From positions 1-64,000 of the forward strand of contig CALEYW010000088.1 of the NCBI GenBank assembly GCA_937927945.1: 64,000 nt of DNA, written 5' to 3'. Position 1 is the first letter of the stretch; each line of letters begins with the position of its first letter. The notes beneath the pieces were generated by a model that saw only the letters and a list, made by a program, of their open reading frames with translations, did not search any database and was not told the DNA's origin. Source of the DNA: an uncultured candidate division WPS-2 bacterium. GTDB lineage: Bacteria > Vulcanimicrobiota > Vulcanimicrobiia > Vulcanimicrobiales > Vulcanimicrobiaceae. The translations under genes were made by a program, and so were the position numbers. Of this stretch, positions 52,699-61,002 are shown piece after piece.

Positions 52699-53964
52699 CT
52701 ACGGATAGCCGAGCTTGCAGACTTTGTCTTTCTCGGCGATCGACTGCTCGATGGCCTCCGCCGGCTGCATGTCGATCACGTCGAAGAGGTCGTACTTGTC
52801 GCCCGGCGTTCCATTCGGACGTATTTTCGCGATCCACATCGGCCACATCAACTGGTGGTCCTCCTTGCGGTAGTACGCTGACCCGTTGAAGATCGAGGTG
52901 AAGCGGACGTTCTCGATCGCGTGGGCGACCTTGACGGCGTCGAGCGATTTCGCCTCGGCCATCGCCGTCAGCAGCCGGTCGAGCGTAACGTAGCCGAAGC
53001 AGTTCCGCGCGGTCGGCGGCTTGCCGAACCGCTTCGTGCTCTCGGAGACGAAGTCGTGCGCGAGGGTGTTGCCTTTGCCCAGCGTCAGGTCGCTCTTGTA
53101 GTACCATTCGACGCCCCAATAGCCGGCGCGCGAATCGGGCGCCAAGCCGAGCAGCGGCTCAATTTCGACCTGCGGTCCGCCGACCGGATACTTCTTGAGC
53201 AAGCCGAACTGGTTCATCTGCTTGAGGCAGTTCGTGTAGTCGTCACCCTGCACGAGCACGATGACCAGGTCCGGCTTCGCGGCGTCGATCTTGGTGAGGT
53301 ACGAGCTGAAATCCGTCGTGCCGAGCGGCGTGAGCTCGTTGCCGACCATCGTTCCGCCGATGCGCGCGAGCACGTCCTTGTAGCCGGCCTCGAGGGCATG
53401 GCCGAACGCGTAGTCGGGCGTGATGAGGAACCAGCGTTTGCCGAACCGCTTCGCCAGCGAAAAGCCGGTGGCGTGCGTCTCCATCCACGTGCTGTGACAG
53501 GTGCGAAAAACGTTCCAATGGCAGCTCTGGCCGGTCACGGCATCGGTGTGGCCGCCGGAGTCGATGAAGAGCGTCCCGGCAGCGTTCGCCACGCCGGCGA
53601 CCGAGAGCGAGACGGCGCTGTTGACCGTCCCGCAGAGGGCCGCGACCTTGTCCTGGTTGATGAGCTTGTGCGCCTTCTGCGCTCCGACGCCGGGGTCGTT
53701 CTGGGTGTCTTCCTTGACGAGCTCGACCTTGCGGCCCATTACGCCGCCGCGCTTGTTCCACGCGTCGAGGGCCATCTGAAACCCCGCGGTCTCATCCTCG
53801 GACGGGCCGGCATAGACGCCGGTGTATTCTTCGATGAGGCCGATCTTGAGTGTATCGGCCGCTTCGCCGATACGAGGTAGGTAGGCGGGAATCCCGAGCG
53901 CCGCGGCCGTGCCGGCTCCGGCGAGCGTGACGAACGAGCGACGATTCAGAACGGGACGGATCAT
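52699..53964 (-). CDS. LivK-like substrate-binding protein (Tat signal)
   Basis: 421 residues. The N-terminus LNRRSFVTLAGAGTAAALGI is a twin-arginine signal. KIGLIEEYTGVYAGPSEDE and GRKVELVKEDTQNDPG are typical of type I periplasmic binding proteins of the Leu/Ile/Val and urea/amide group; FLITPDYAFGHALEAGYK follows. First gene of a five-gene transporter operon. Ligand is not predictable with confidence. Confidence 0.9.
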   Translation of the reverse strand: MIRPVLNRRSFVTLAGAGTAAALGIPAYLPRIGEAADTLKIGLIEEYTGVYAGPSEDETAGFQMALDAWNKRGGVMGRKVELVKEDTQNDPGVGAQKAHKLINQDKVAALCGTVNSAVSLSVAGVANAAGTLFIDSGGHTDAVTGQSCHWNVFRTCHSTWMETHATGFSLAKRFGKRWFLITPDYAFGHALEAGYKDVLARIGGTMVGNELTPLGTTDFSSYLTKIDAAKPDLVIVLVQGDDYTNCLKQMNQFGLLKKYPVGGPQVEIEPLLGLAPDSRAGYWGVEWYYKSDLTLGKGNTLAHDFVSESTKRFGKPPTARNCFGYVTLDRLLTAMAEAKSLDAVKVAHAIENVRFTSIFNGSAYYRKEDHQLMWPMWIAKIRPNGTPGDKYDLFDVIDMQPAEAIEQSIAEKDKVCKLGYP

Positions 53965-54086
53965 GCAGTCTCCTCCGAGCGTTTCTCTAGCAGCCTATGC
54001 CGCTATTTCCGACAAAAGTCGTTTCGTCCCCCGTGCCCGTTCGGGCGTGGGGAGAACCGGACGCAACCGGAGAATCCTCACCCGTT

Positions 54087-55277
54087 ATGCCATCTACGGT
54101 GGTCAATCCCGGACTTGAAGGCGTCGTCGTCGGCGAGACCGTCCTCAGCAACGTCGAAGGGGAGGCCGGGCGGCTCACCTATCGCGGTTACGACATCCAC
54201 GATCTCGCCGAGCACGCGATCTTCGAGGAAGTCGCGCACCTGCTCTTGTTCGGGCACCTCCCCACGCAGCAAGAGCTCGGCGAATTCAACGAACGCCTGG
54301 TGGCGCGTCGCAAGGTCCCCTCAGGCCTGATCGAGATCTTGCGCGACGTTCCGCTCGATGCATGGCCGATGGACGTGCTGCGCACGGGCGTCTCGGCGAT
54401 CCCGCACTTCATCCCGCACAAACCCGACGGCTCGCACGAAACGAGCGTCGACTCGGCGATCGATCTGATCGCGAAGTTCCCGACGCTCGTCGCCGCATGG
54501 GATCGCCTGCGGCGCGGTCTCGATCCGATCGCTCCCGACCCGAACCTCTCGCACGCGGCGAATTTTCTCTGGATGAAGGACGGCGAGAAGCCGATCGCCG
54601 AGGCCGAAAAAGCGCTCGACATGTACTTCATCCTGCTCACCGACCACTCGTACAACGCGTCGACCTTCTCGGCGCGCGTCACGGCGTCGACCGGCGCGGA
54701 CATCTACGGCTCGGTCACCGCGGCCGTCGCGACGCTCGCCGGCGACCTGCACGGCGGCGCGCCGAGCAAGGTGATGACGATGCTCGAAGAGATCGGCTTG
54801 CCGGAGAAAGCCGAGCCGTACGTGCGCGCGCTGCTCGGCCGTGGCGGCAAGATCATGGGCATGGGACATCGTGAGTACAAGATCCGCGATCCGCGCGCCG
54901 CGCAGCTCGAGCGGATGGCGAAGAACCTCACCGAGAAGTCGCACTCGACCTGGTATCTGATCGCGCGCGCGCTCGAAGACGCCTCCACCAAGGTGCTGCA
55001 AGAACTCAAGCCCGGCAAGCGCATCTACGCGAACGTCGAGTTCTACACGGCGCCGACGCTCTCGAGCCTGGGCATTCCCTCCGATGAGTTCACCTGTCTG
55101 TTCGCCTGTGGCCGCATCGTCGGCTGGACGGCGCACGTGCTCGAGCAGGTGGCGCACAACCGGCTGATTCGCCCGCAGGCGACGTACGTCGGACCCTCGG
55201 TGCACGCGTACGAGCCGATCGCGCAACGCGGCGCAGCGAGCAACGGCAGCGCCAAAGGCGCCGCCGCCGCGGTGTGA
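54087..55277 (+). CDS. Citrate synthase
   Basis: 396 residues; condenses oxaloacetate with acetyl-CoA (2-methylcitrate synthase is an alternative). Catalytic regions: GDLHGGAPSKV and MGMGHREYKI supply the two His residues. The third site, usually Asp in NVDFY, reads NVEFY here. The tail NRLIRPQATYVGP is normal. I start at ATG 54087 (MPSTVVNPGLEGVVV); the frame is open to ATG 53997 but the extra 30 residues look unlike the family. The stop overlaps hisB by GTGA, an uncommon pairing. Confidence 0.88.
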   Translation: MPSTVVNPGLEGVVVGETVLSNVEGEAGRLTYRGYDIHDLAEHAIFEEVAHLLLFGHLPTQQELGEFNERLVARRKVPSGLIEILRDVPLDAWPMDVLRTGVSAIPHFIPHKPDGSHETSVDSAIDLIAKFPTLVAAWDRLRRGLDPIAPDPNLSHAANFLWMKDGEKPIAEAEKALDMYFILLTDHSYNASTFSARVTASTGADIYGSVTAAVATLAGDLHGGAPSKVMTMLEEIGLPEKAEPYVRALLGRGGKIMGMGHREYKIRDPRAAQLERMAKNLTEKSHSTWYLIARALEDASTKVLQELKPGKRIYANVEFYTAPTLSSLGIPSDEFTCLFACGRIVGWTAHVLEQVAHNRLIRPQATYVGPSVHAYEPIAQRGAASNGSAKGAAAAV

Positions 55278-55873
55278 TCGCCGAGCGCAGCGCGCGGATA
55301 ACGCGCGAGACGAAGGAGACGCAGATCGATCTGCGCCTCTCCCTCGACGGCGGTATCATTGCGATCGCGACGGGCGTCGACTTCTTCGACCACATGCTGA
55401 GTGCCCTCGCCGTGCACGGCGGGCTCGGCCTGGAACTGACCGCGCGCGGCGACGGGATGGACCATCATCACGTCGTCGAGGACGTCGGGATCGCGCTGGG
55501 TCGCTCGATCGACGAAGCGCTCGGCGACAAACGCGGGATCGCGCGCTTCGGCTCGATCGCGGTTCCGCTAGACGACGCGCTGGTGCAGTGCGCCGTCGAT
55601 CTGAGCGGCCGTCCCTACCTCAATTACGACGTACCGCTCTCGGTCGATCGCCTCGGCGCGCTCCCGACCGAACTGGTCGGGCACTTTTTCCGCAGCGTCG
55701 TCGACCACGGCAAGTTCAACCTGCACCTGCTGCGCTGGGCCGGGACCAACAACCACCATCTGTGCGAGGCGGCGTTCAAGTCGTTCGCACGCGCGTTCGC
55801 GCAGGCGAAGGCGCGCACGGACTCCACCGCCATACCGTCGACCAAGGGTTCGCTGACCGAACGCGCCGACTAG
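55274..55873 (+). CDS. hisB: Imidazoleglycerol-phosphate dehydratase
   Basis: 199 residues; sixth step of histidine synthesis. Mn-binding motifs FFDHMLSALAVHGG, DGMDHHHVVEDVG and NNHHLCEAAFK are present in order, as in the monofunctional enzyme. Start is GTG 55274, overlapping the citrate synthase stop by four bases. No other histidine gene is adjacent, so it has been separated from a his operon. Confidence 0.94.
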   Translation: MIAERSARITRETKETQIDLRLSLDGGIIAIATGVDFFDHMLSALAVHGGLGLELTARGDGMDHHHVVEDVGIALGRSIDEALGDKRGIARFGSIAVPLDDALVQCAVDLSGRPYLNYDVPLSVDRLGALPTELVGHFFRSVVDHGKFNLHLLRWAGTNNHHLCEAAFKSFARAFAQAKARTDSTAIPSTKGSLTERAD

Positions 55874-56112
55874 CGAACAAGCTCGCTCGTTCCATAGCGC
55901 GTCCCAGCAAAGTAGATTAGGACTAGCGTGTCGGTCTGTTCGCGCCCTTGCGGTAGCGTTCGTCGTGCATGCATACTGAAAGTCCGCCGTCTGGCCGTCC
56001 CGGGCCACGGCCGGCGCCCGCTAGGCTCCTCGCCCTAGGGCTGCGCGGGCGCGTCGCCGAGGCGTCCGTTGCTCGCTTATTCCCGCGAGTCAATCCCGAT
56101 GGGGGCCGCCGC
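55874..56112 (+). promoter_or_regulatory. Structured leader before the secretin gene
   Basis: The gap of 239 bases holds GGCCG (55993-55997)/CGGCC (56008-56012) and a larger stem, CGCCCGCTAGG (56015-56025) with CCTAG (56034-56038) and CGCGGGCG (56044-56051). I could not match it to a riboswitch class. The same stretch is also open as a 5' extension of the downstream reading frame from 55969. Confidence 0.35.
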
Positions 56113-57681
56113 ATGCGTTTGACGTGGAATAGCTGTCGCCGCCGGTTCGTTCTCGCCTGCACTTGCCTGATCGTCGTGATCAGCGGGACGCGGGTGTTCG
56201 CGCAGGGCGGGACGATGACGGCTGTTCGCGTTAACGCGACGCCGGGCGGCGGAGCGCAGCTCATCTTGACGTTCTCCTCCGGCGGAGTTCCCCAGTTTCA
56301 GCTCTTCGGCGATGACACGCCGAATGTGTCCGTGCTCCTCGTCGGTGCCAATCGCGTGCAGAAGAACCCAGCGATCATCGCGCCGGTCGGACCGATCGTG
56401 TCGGGTCAAATCGTGTCGCTCGGCGACTCTCTGAGCGTCCAACTAACCTTGAAGGCTGCGGCGAAGGTGCGCGTGGCGCCGGGAAGCGGACAGGTTCTCG
56501 TCATCGCGATCGCGCCGCCGACAACGGTCGACCAGGCCGCACCAACCTTGCCGTACCCGACTCCCGTGTCGACCGCCTTGCCGATGGCCGGCCCAGGTGC
56601 CGTCCGTGCCATCATTCGGTTGAAGTACGCCGATCTGAGCGAGGTCGTCGGACTGTTGGTTGCGGGTGCGACGATCGCGCCGAACGACAACTTTCAGCCT
56701 CAGCCGTCGGCGGGAAACTTCGGCGCGCCCTCGTCGCTCGGCGGCGGCACCGTGGGCGGCGTTCCGTCATTCAACACCGGCGCGAACTACAGCCCCTCGC
56801 TTGCGTACGGTCAGACGCAGAACACGACCAGCATCTCTCAACGCGTCAACGAGAACGTCGCGATCGACCGGCGTCTCAACGCGATCGTCCTCACCGGACC
56901 GCCCGACCTCGTGGCGAGCTATCGCGCCTTCATCGACGAGGTCGACGTTCCGCTCGGGAGCGTCATGCTCGAGACGCAGATCGTCGAGCTGACGGACACC
57001 GCCGCGCGGGACCTCGGAATCGACTATACCAATGCCGGGGGGCAAGTTGCCGCCGGAACACTCGGGACCAAGAGCCTTTCCAGCGCGCAAGCGGCGGGCT
57101 CGCTCCAGGCCGCGGTGTTTGCCACGGTGCAGCGAGGGAACGGGCGGATCATCGCTCAGCCGCGCATCGTCGCGCTCGACAATACGTCAGCTTCGATCGT
57201 TACCGGCTCGGCGCTCCCGATCGTGACCTCGATCGCGGTCTCAGGAGTCAACGCGGTCCAGCAGCAGGTGCAGTACGTCAACGTCGGCGTGAACCTCCAG
57301 ATCCAACCGCGTATCTCGTCGGACGGCTACGTCACGGCGCACGTGTTCTCGGAGGTCTCCAGCGTTACCGGATACTCGCAAACGTACCCGCAGATCAGCC
57401 AGCGTCAGGCACAGACATCCGCGATCGTCAAGGACGGCGACTCGTTCGTCATCGGCGGCCTGCTGGAGAAGACAGAGATCAACTCACTCTCCAAGATCCC
57501 CGGGATCGGCGACCTTCCCTTGATCGGCGGGCTCTTTCGCGTCCGGCACAATTCGCTGCAGACGATCAATCTTTACATCATCGTCACGCCGCACATCATT
57601 CCGGCGCTCGGCGGGAACGCGGCTGCAACGCCCGCGCCGTCGCCGACGCTCCAGCCGCCGCCGCAGGGCCAGCGACGTTGA
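56113..57681 (+). CDS. PilQ/GspD-type secretin
   Basis: 522 residues. Signal-like N-terminus (CRRRFVLACTCLIVVISGTRVFAQ), an AMIN-like domain (TAVRVNATPGGGAQLILTFSS), a short N-domain (IIRLKYADLSEVVGLLVAG, with DRRLNAIVLTGPPDLV) and the secretin pore (MLETQIVELTDTAARDLGIDY; GRIIAQPRIVALDNTSA; VIGGLLEKTEINSLSKIPGIGDLPLIGGLF cut here to its core GIGDLPLIGGLF). Forms the outer-membrane ring for type IV pili or type II secretion. ATG 56113 (MRLTWNSCRRRF) is the better start. No pilMNOP or gsp genes are adjacent. Confidence 0.86.
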   Translation: MRLTWNSCRRRFVLACTCLIVVISGTRVFAQGGTMTAVRVNATPGGGAQLILTFSSGGVPQFQLFGDDTPNVSVLLVGANRVQKNPAIIAPVGPIVSGQIVSLGDSLSVQLTLKAAAKVRVAPGSGQVLVIAIAPPTTVDQAAPTLPYPTPVSTALPMAGPGAVRAIIRLKYADLSEVVGLLVAGATIAPNDNFQPQPSAGNFGAPSSLGGGTVGGVPSFNTGANYSPSLAYGQTQNTTSISQRVNENVAIDRRLNAIVLTGPPDLVASYRAFIDEVDVPLGSVMLETQIVELTDTAARDLGIDYTNAGGQVAAGTLGTKSLSSAQAAGSLQAAVFATVQRGNGRIIAQPRIVALDNTSASIVTGSALPIVTSIAVSGVNAVQQQVQYVNVGVNLQIQPRISSDGYVTAHVFSEVSSVTGYSQTYPQISQRQAQTSAIVKDGDSFVIGGLLEKTEINSLSKIPGIGDLPLIGGLFRVRHNSLQTINLYIIVTPHIIPALGGNAAATPAPSPTLQPPPQGQRR

Positions 57682-57778
57682 GCTGAATTGCATCGACGTA
57701 GCATCGCGCTTGGTAGAACTCCGGGCGATACGGCGGTTGCGAACTTGCAGTCGAACGTACTATGACGCACGGCACGTC

Positions 57779-57807
57779 TTGTATTCAGCGCAACAGAGCA
57801 GTAGTAT
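57779..57807 (+). promoter_or_regulatory. Candidate sigma-70 promoter
   Basis: TTGTAT (57779-57784) and TAGTAT (57802-57807) are spaced by 17 bases in the 190-base gap before the NHL-repeat gene. Transcription would start near 57815, leaving a leader of about 57 bases. The boxes are imperfect, so this is a weak prediction. Confidence 0.35.
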
Positions 57808-57871
57808 GTAGCCCGGTCAGTGACGCGCCTCCCATTGTGGCGCGGCGCAGTCGCGACCTTGGGAGGGCAGA

Positions 57872-59068
57872 ATGCCCAAAGGACGAGTATTCGCACGCTG
57901 TCTCGCAGCGTCCGTATTGGCGGGCGCCGCATCGTTTGCGCTCATCACCTCCGGCATGCGGCCGATCGCGATGGCGCAGCAGGCTCAGGCACTCTTACCC
58001 GTACCTGACTCGTCGGGTCCGATCCGCTTTGCAGTGGACCCGTCATGGCCGCGGGAACTGCCGAACTTCTGGATCCTCGCACAAGTCGGCGGAATGTACG
58101 TCGACGGTAGCAACCACATTTGGGTGTTGCAGCGCCCGGGAACGAACACGGCCGACGAGGTCTGGGCGACGACGCACACCGCGATCTGCTGCTTCCCCGC
58201 ACCGCCGGTTCTCGAGTTCGACATCAACGGGAACTTGCTCCAGGCTTGGGGCGGCCCCGGCAGTGCCCCGAACTGGCCGCTCAGCGAACATGGGATCTTC
58301 GTCGACTCCAAAGGCTTCGTCTGGATCGGCGGAAACGGGGCGACGGATCGGATGATCCTCAAGTTCCGTCAAAACGGCAGCTTCGTGATGCAGATCGGTA
58401 CCCCGGGTGCTGTCGACTCGAATCTCGACACCGTGAATCTGGGGAAGCCGGCCGACATTTACGTCGACTACTCCGTGAACACGCCGAACGGTGAGGTCTT
58501 CGTCGCCGACGGCTACGGAAACAACCGGATCGCCGTCTTCGATGCGACGACCGGCAAGTTCATCACTGCCTGGGGCGCTTACGGCACGCCGTATACGGCG
58601 CTGCCGGCACAAATCGTGACGCCTCCGTACGTGAACTTTCCCGTGCCGCAACCACCGTCGAAAAACTTCGGCAACCCGGTGCATTGCATCACAGGCTCAC
58701 GCGGCGCGAGCGCCCTGCTCTACGTGTGCGACCGCGTGAACGATCGCTACCAGGTCTTCACAAAGACCGGAACGTTCAAAGGCGAGTTCTTCTATGCCAC
58801 CACCACCGGCGGCCCCGGATCCGTATGGGATCTCCGGTTCTGGCCGCGCGGAACGACCAAGTATCTGATCCAAGACGACGGCACCAATCAGGTGCTTCGC
58901 GTAACCAATCCGGTGAACGGCGCGGTCGTCTCGCAGCTCGGGCACAACGGCCGGAACGCCGGCTTCTTCCACTGGGTCCACAAGTTCGGCGTCGATTCAG
59001 CCGGCGATCTCTATACGGGCGAGGTCGATACCGGGAAGCGGCTTCAGCGGCTAGTGCCGGTTCACTAG
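57872..59068 (+). CDS. Exported NHL-repeat beta-propeller protein
   Basis: 398 residues. Signal peptide (about 1-35, ending AMAQQ). The body has NHL-type blades: GGMYVDGSNHIWVLQRPG, HGIFVDSKGFVWIGGNG, PNGEVFVADGYGNNRIAVFD, and KFGVDSAGDLYTGEVDTG. Similar proteins are annotated as peptidyl-alpha-hydroxyglycine amidating lyase-like, but enzymatic residues cannot be confirmed here. ATG 57872 follows GGGAGG at 57862-57867. Gene stands alone with its own candidate promoter. Confidence 0.75.
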   Translation: MPKGRVFARCLAASVLAGAASFALITSGMRPIAMAQQAQALLPVPDSSGPIRFAVDPSWPRELPNFWILAQVGGMYVDGSNHIWVLQRPGTNTADEVWATTHTAICCFPAPPVLEFDINGNLLQAWGGPGSAPNWPLSEHGIFVDSKGFVWIGGNGATDRMILKFRQNGSFVMQIGTPGAVDSNLDTVNLGKPADIYVDYSVNTPNGEVFVADGYGNNRIAVFDATTGKFITAWGAYGTPYTALPAQIVTPPYVNFPVPQPPSKNFGNPVHCITGSRGASALLYVCDRVNDRYQVFTKTGTFKGEFFYATTTGGPGSVWDLRFWPRGTTKYLIQDDGTNQVLRVTNPVNGAVVSQLGHNGRNAGFFHWVHKFGVDSAGDLYTGEVDTGKRLQRLVPVH

Positions 59069-59078
59069 ACCGCAATCG

Positions 59079-59113
59079 CCTCGAAGCCGGCCGTCCGCGG
59101 CTCGGCTTCGAGG
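59079..59113 (+). terminator. Long hairpin with TCCG loop just before a ribosome binding site
   Basis: CCTCGAAGCCGGCCG (59079-59093) pairs with CGGCTCGGCTTCGAGG (59098-59113), with one bulged base; the TCCG loop is a UNCG-type tetraloop. There is no T-tract. It ends four bases before GGGAGGTG (59118-59125), the ribosome binding site of the next gene. It may end the NHL transcript or control the downstream gene. Confidence 0.45.
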
Positions 59114-59132
59114 TCCTGGGAGGTGAAAGTCC

Positions 59133-59657
59133 GTGCCTCTACGCTCGTTGAACGCCGTCGCGCGTCTTGTCGTAGCGGCGATCGTCGCGACCACGGCCGT
59201 CGCCCTTGCGGACGACGCGCCTCCGGATGCTTCGTACGAGCAGGCGCTGCGCATCGTCCACTTTCCGCATCAGCAAGGAGCGCCTGTCCGGATCGGCTAC
59301 GGATACGTCGCGCTGTTCACGCGCACGAAAGGTCCGCACGACGCCGAGATGGCTTCGTGCCTTCGGTTCTTCAACGTCGGGTCGCAAGCGACGGCTGGGA
59401 TCAGCTTCCGACGCACCTACTACGACGCGCACCACCGCCTCCTCGGCATCGACACCGTGCAGGACGGCGCGACGCGCGCGCCAGACCCCTCCGATATGAA
59501 CGCATCGGGATCGATGGCCGGATACTGGCGCTGCTGGAAAAGCGACAATCGCTACGGAGGGCGTGTCGTCAGCGTCGACATCGTACCGACCTGGGTGAAA
59601 CTCACGTCGGGAAAGGTCTGGGCGGAAAGCGGAAACGTAGGCCAGGCCGGCGGCTGA
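59133..59657 (+). CDS. Small exported protein, unknown
   Basis: 174 residues; signal peptide MPLRSLNAVARLVVAAIVA to about residue 26 (ALADD). Mature part includes FFNVGSQATAGISFRRTYYD and a Trp/Cys segment AGYWRCWKSDNRYGG. No known domain. Start GTG 59133 lies 7 bases after GGGAGGTG and downstream of a strong hairpin. Confidence 0.65.
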   Translation: MPLRSLNAVARLVVAAIVATTAVALADDAPPDASYEQALRIVHFPHQQGAPVRIGYGYVALFTRTKGPHDAEMASCLRFFNVGSQATAGISFRRTYYDAHHRLLGIDTVQDGATRAPDPSDMNASGSMAGYWRCWKSDNRYGGRVVSVDIVPTWVKLTSGKVWAESGNVGQAGG

Positions 59658-59676
59658 GAGGGAAAGCGTGAAAGTC

Positions 59677-61002
59677 CTACCGCCGCCCCGAAGAAGAAGA
59701 TTCATGCTTGGCCGCGACGCCGCTGCACACGCCGGGCGCGACCTGGAGCAGTTGAATTTCGGCCAGTAGGACCTGGCTTCGCGCGAGGGCCGTCGTCTTT
59801 TGCGTTACGTACGCTTCCGCGCTCTTGACTTCCAATTCGGTGAATCCCGTCCCACCGGTCGACGCGATCGTGGCGAAACGGACGCGCGCCTCGCGGAGAT
59901 CTTCACGTTTCGCCTCCTCGTCCTTCGCGGCTTGCCTCAACTGAGCGCGAGCGTTCGCAAGCTCGTCGATGGCTTGCTCGACCAAAGCGCGCAGTTCGTA
60001 CCGGCGCTGATCTCGCTGCAGCCGATATCCGTCGAGCCGCGCTTCCAAGGCGCGCCGGAACGCGTGCTCCTCCGCTCCGGCGTGCACGGGGAACGACAGA
60101 GCGATTCCGGCCGTGACGTCGTAGCCGGATCCGCGCGGCGTAATGTCCGCGAGCTGTGCCGCGCCGAGTTGCGCGGCCGCCGCGATGCTCGAGTGCCGAA
60201 CGTCGCGTAGGAAGAATTTGGTCTGCTCGATCCCGGCATCGAGCTTTGCGATCGTCCCGTCGGCGGCGACCGCCACGGCCCGCGCGTCGTCACGGCTCGG
60301 AATGCAAGACGGCGTGAAAACGGGATCGAGCGGATGAAACGCGCCGATCTCCCGCCCGAGGACGCCCTCGAGCTGCGCTAGCGCCTGACGCCGCGACGAC
60401 CGGAACGTATTGACGTCGGTCTTCGCCCCCGCCGTCGTGTCGAGAAAGTCGAGGAACTTCCCCTGCGTCCAGAAGCCGCTCGTGCGGAGCGAGCGGGCCG
60501 CGGGAAGCTGCCGCTGCACCACAGCGAGGTAGTCGCCCGCGATCGCGCCTTCACGATCGTACTGCCAATACGCAACGAAGTCGCGGCGCAACGTCGCGAG
60601 GGCCGCGCGCTCGGCGACGACATACTCGATGCGCGCGATCTCGCTCTCGATCCGCGCCGTCTCGATCGCCTTTTGCTGTGCGGTGCGCGTGCCGAACAGC
60701 GGCAGGCGCAGACCTTCGCGCTGGAGATACCGAAGCGACTGGAAATTGGACGACCGCGTCACGATATCAGATCGGGGACCGACACCGTTCTCGAAGAAGT
60801 ATTCGAGACCGGCCTTCGCCCGCGCCTCGACGATGCGTTGGTCGGTCTCGTCGACGCGGCGCAACGCCGCCCGCAACGAGTACGCGAGCGGGAGTTGCTG
60901 CTCGAGGGCCGTCATGGTGATCGTCGGTTCCTGCGAGCGTGCCGGCGCGCCCGAAGCGGCAAGGCTCGCGGCAACCAGGAGGACACCGGCGACCCGTTTC
61001 AA
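59677..61002 (-). CDS. TolC-family outer-membrane efflux protein
   Basis: 441 residues. Signal peptide (KRVAGVLLVAASLAASGAPARSQ), then long alpha-helical regions (DETDQRIVEARAKAGLEYFFE; EIARIEYVVAERAALATLRRDFV) alternating with strand segments (VTAGIALSFPVHAG), as in TolC/OprM channels. TTG 61002 overlaps the upstream gene's stop by TTGA, so it is chosen over ATG 61095. It would form the outer-membrane exit for the HlyD-like protein encoded 1.6 kb away on the other strand. Confidence 0.8.
   Translation of the reverse strand: MKRVAGVLLVAASLAASGAPARSQEPTITMTALEQQLPLAYSLRAALRRVDETDQRIVEARAKAGLEYFFENGVGPRSDIVTRSSNFQSLRYLQREGLRLPLFGTRTAQQKAIETARIESEIARIEYVVAERAALATLRRDFVAYWQYDREGAIAGDYLAVVQRQLPAARSLRTSGFWTQGKFLDFLDTTAGAKTDVNTFRSSRRQALAQLEGVLGREIGAFHPLDPVFTPSCIPSRDDARAVAVAADGTIAKLDAGIEQTKFFLRDVRHSSIAAAAQLGAAQLADITPRGSGYDVTAGIALSFPVHAGAEEHAFRRALEARLDGYRLQRDQRRYELRALVEQAIDELANARAQLRQAAKDEEAKREDLREARVRFATIASTGGTGFTELEVKSAEAYVTQKTTALARSQVLLAEIQLLQVAPGVCSGVAAKHESSSSGRR

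Noticed and set aside
55874..56112. Riboswitch (cyclic di-GMP type) before the secretin
   Set aside because: The conserved core sequences of that class are not present; only generic stems are visible.
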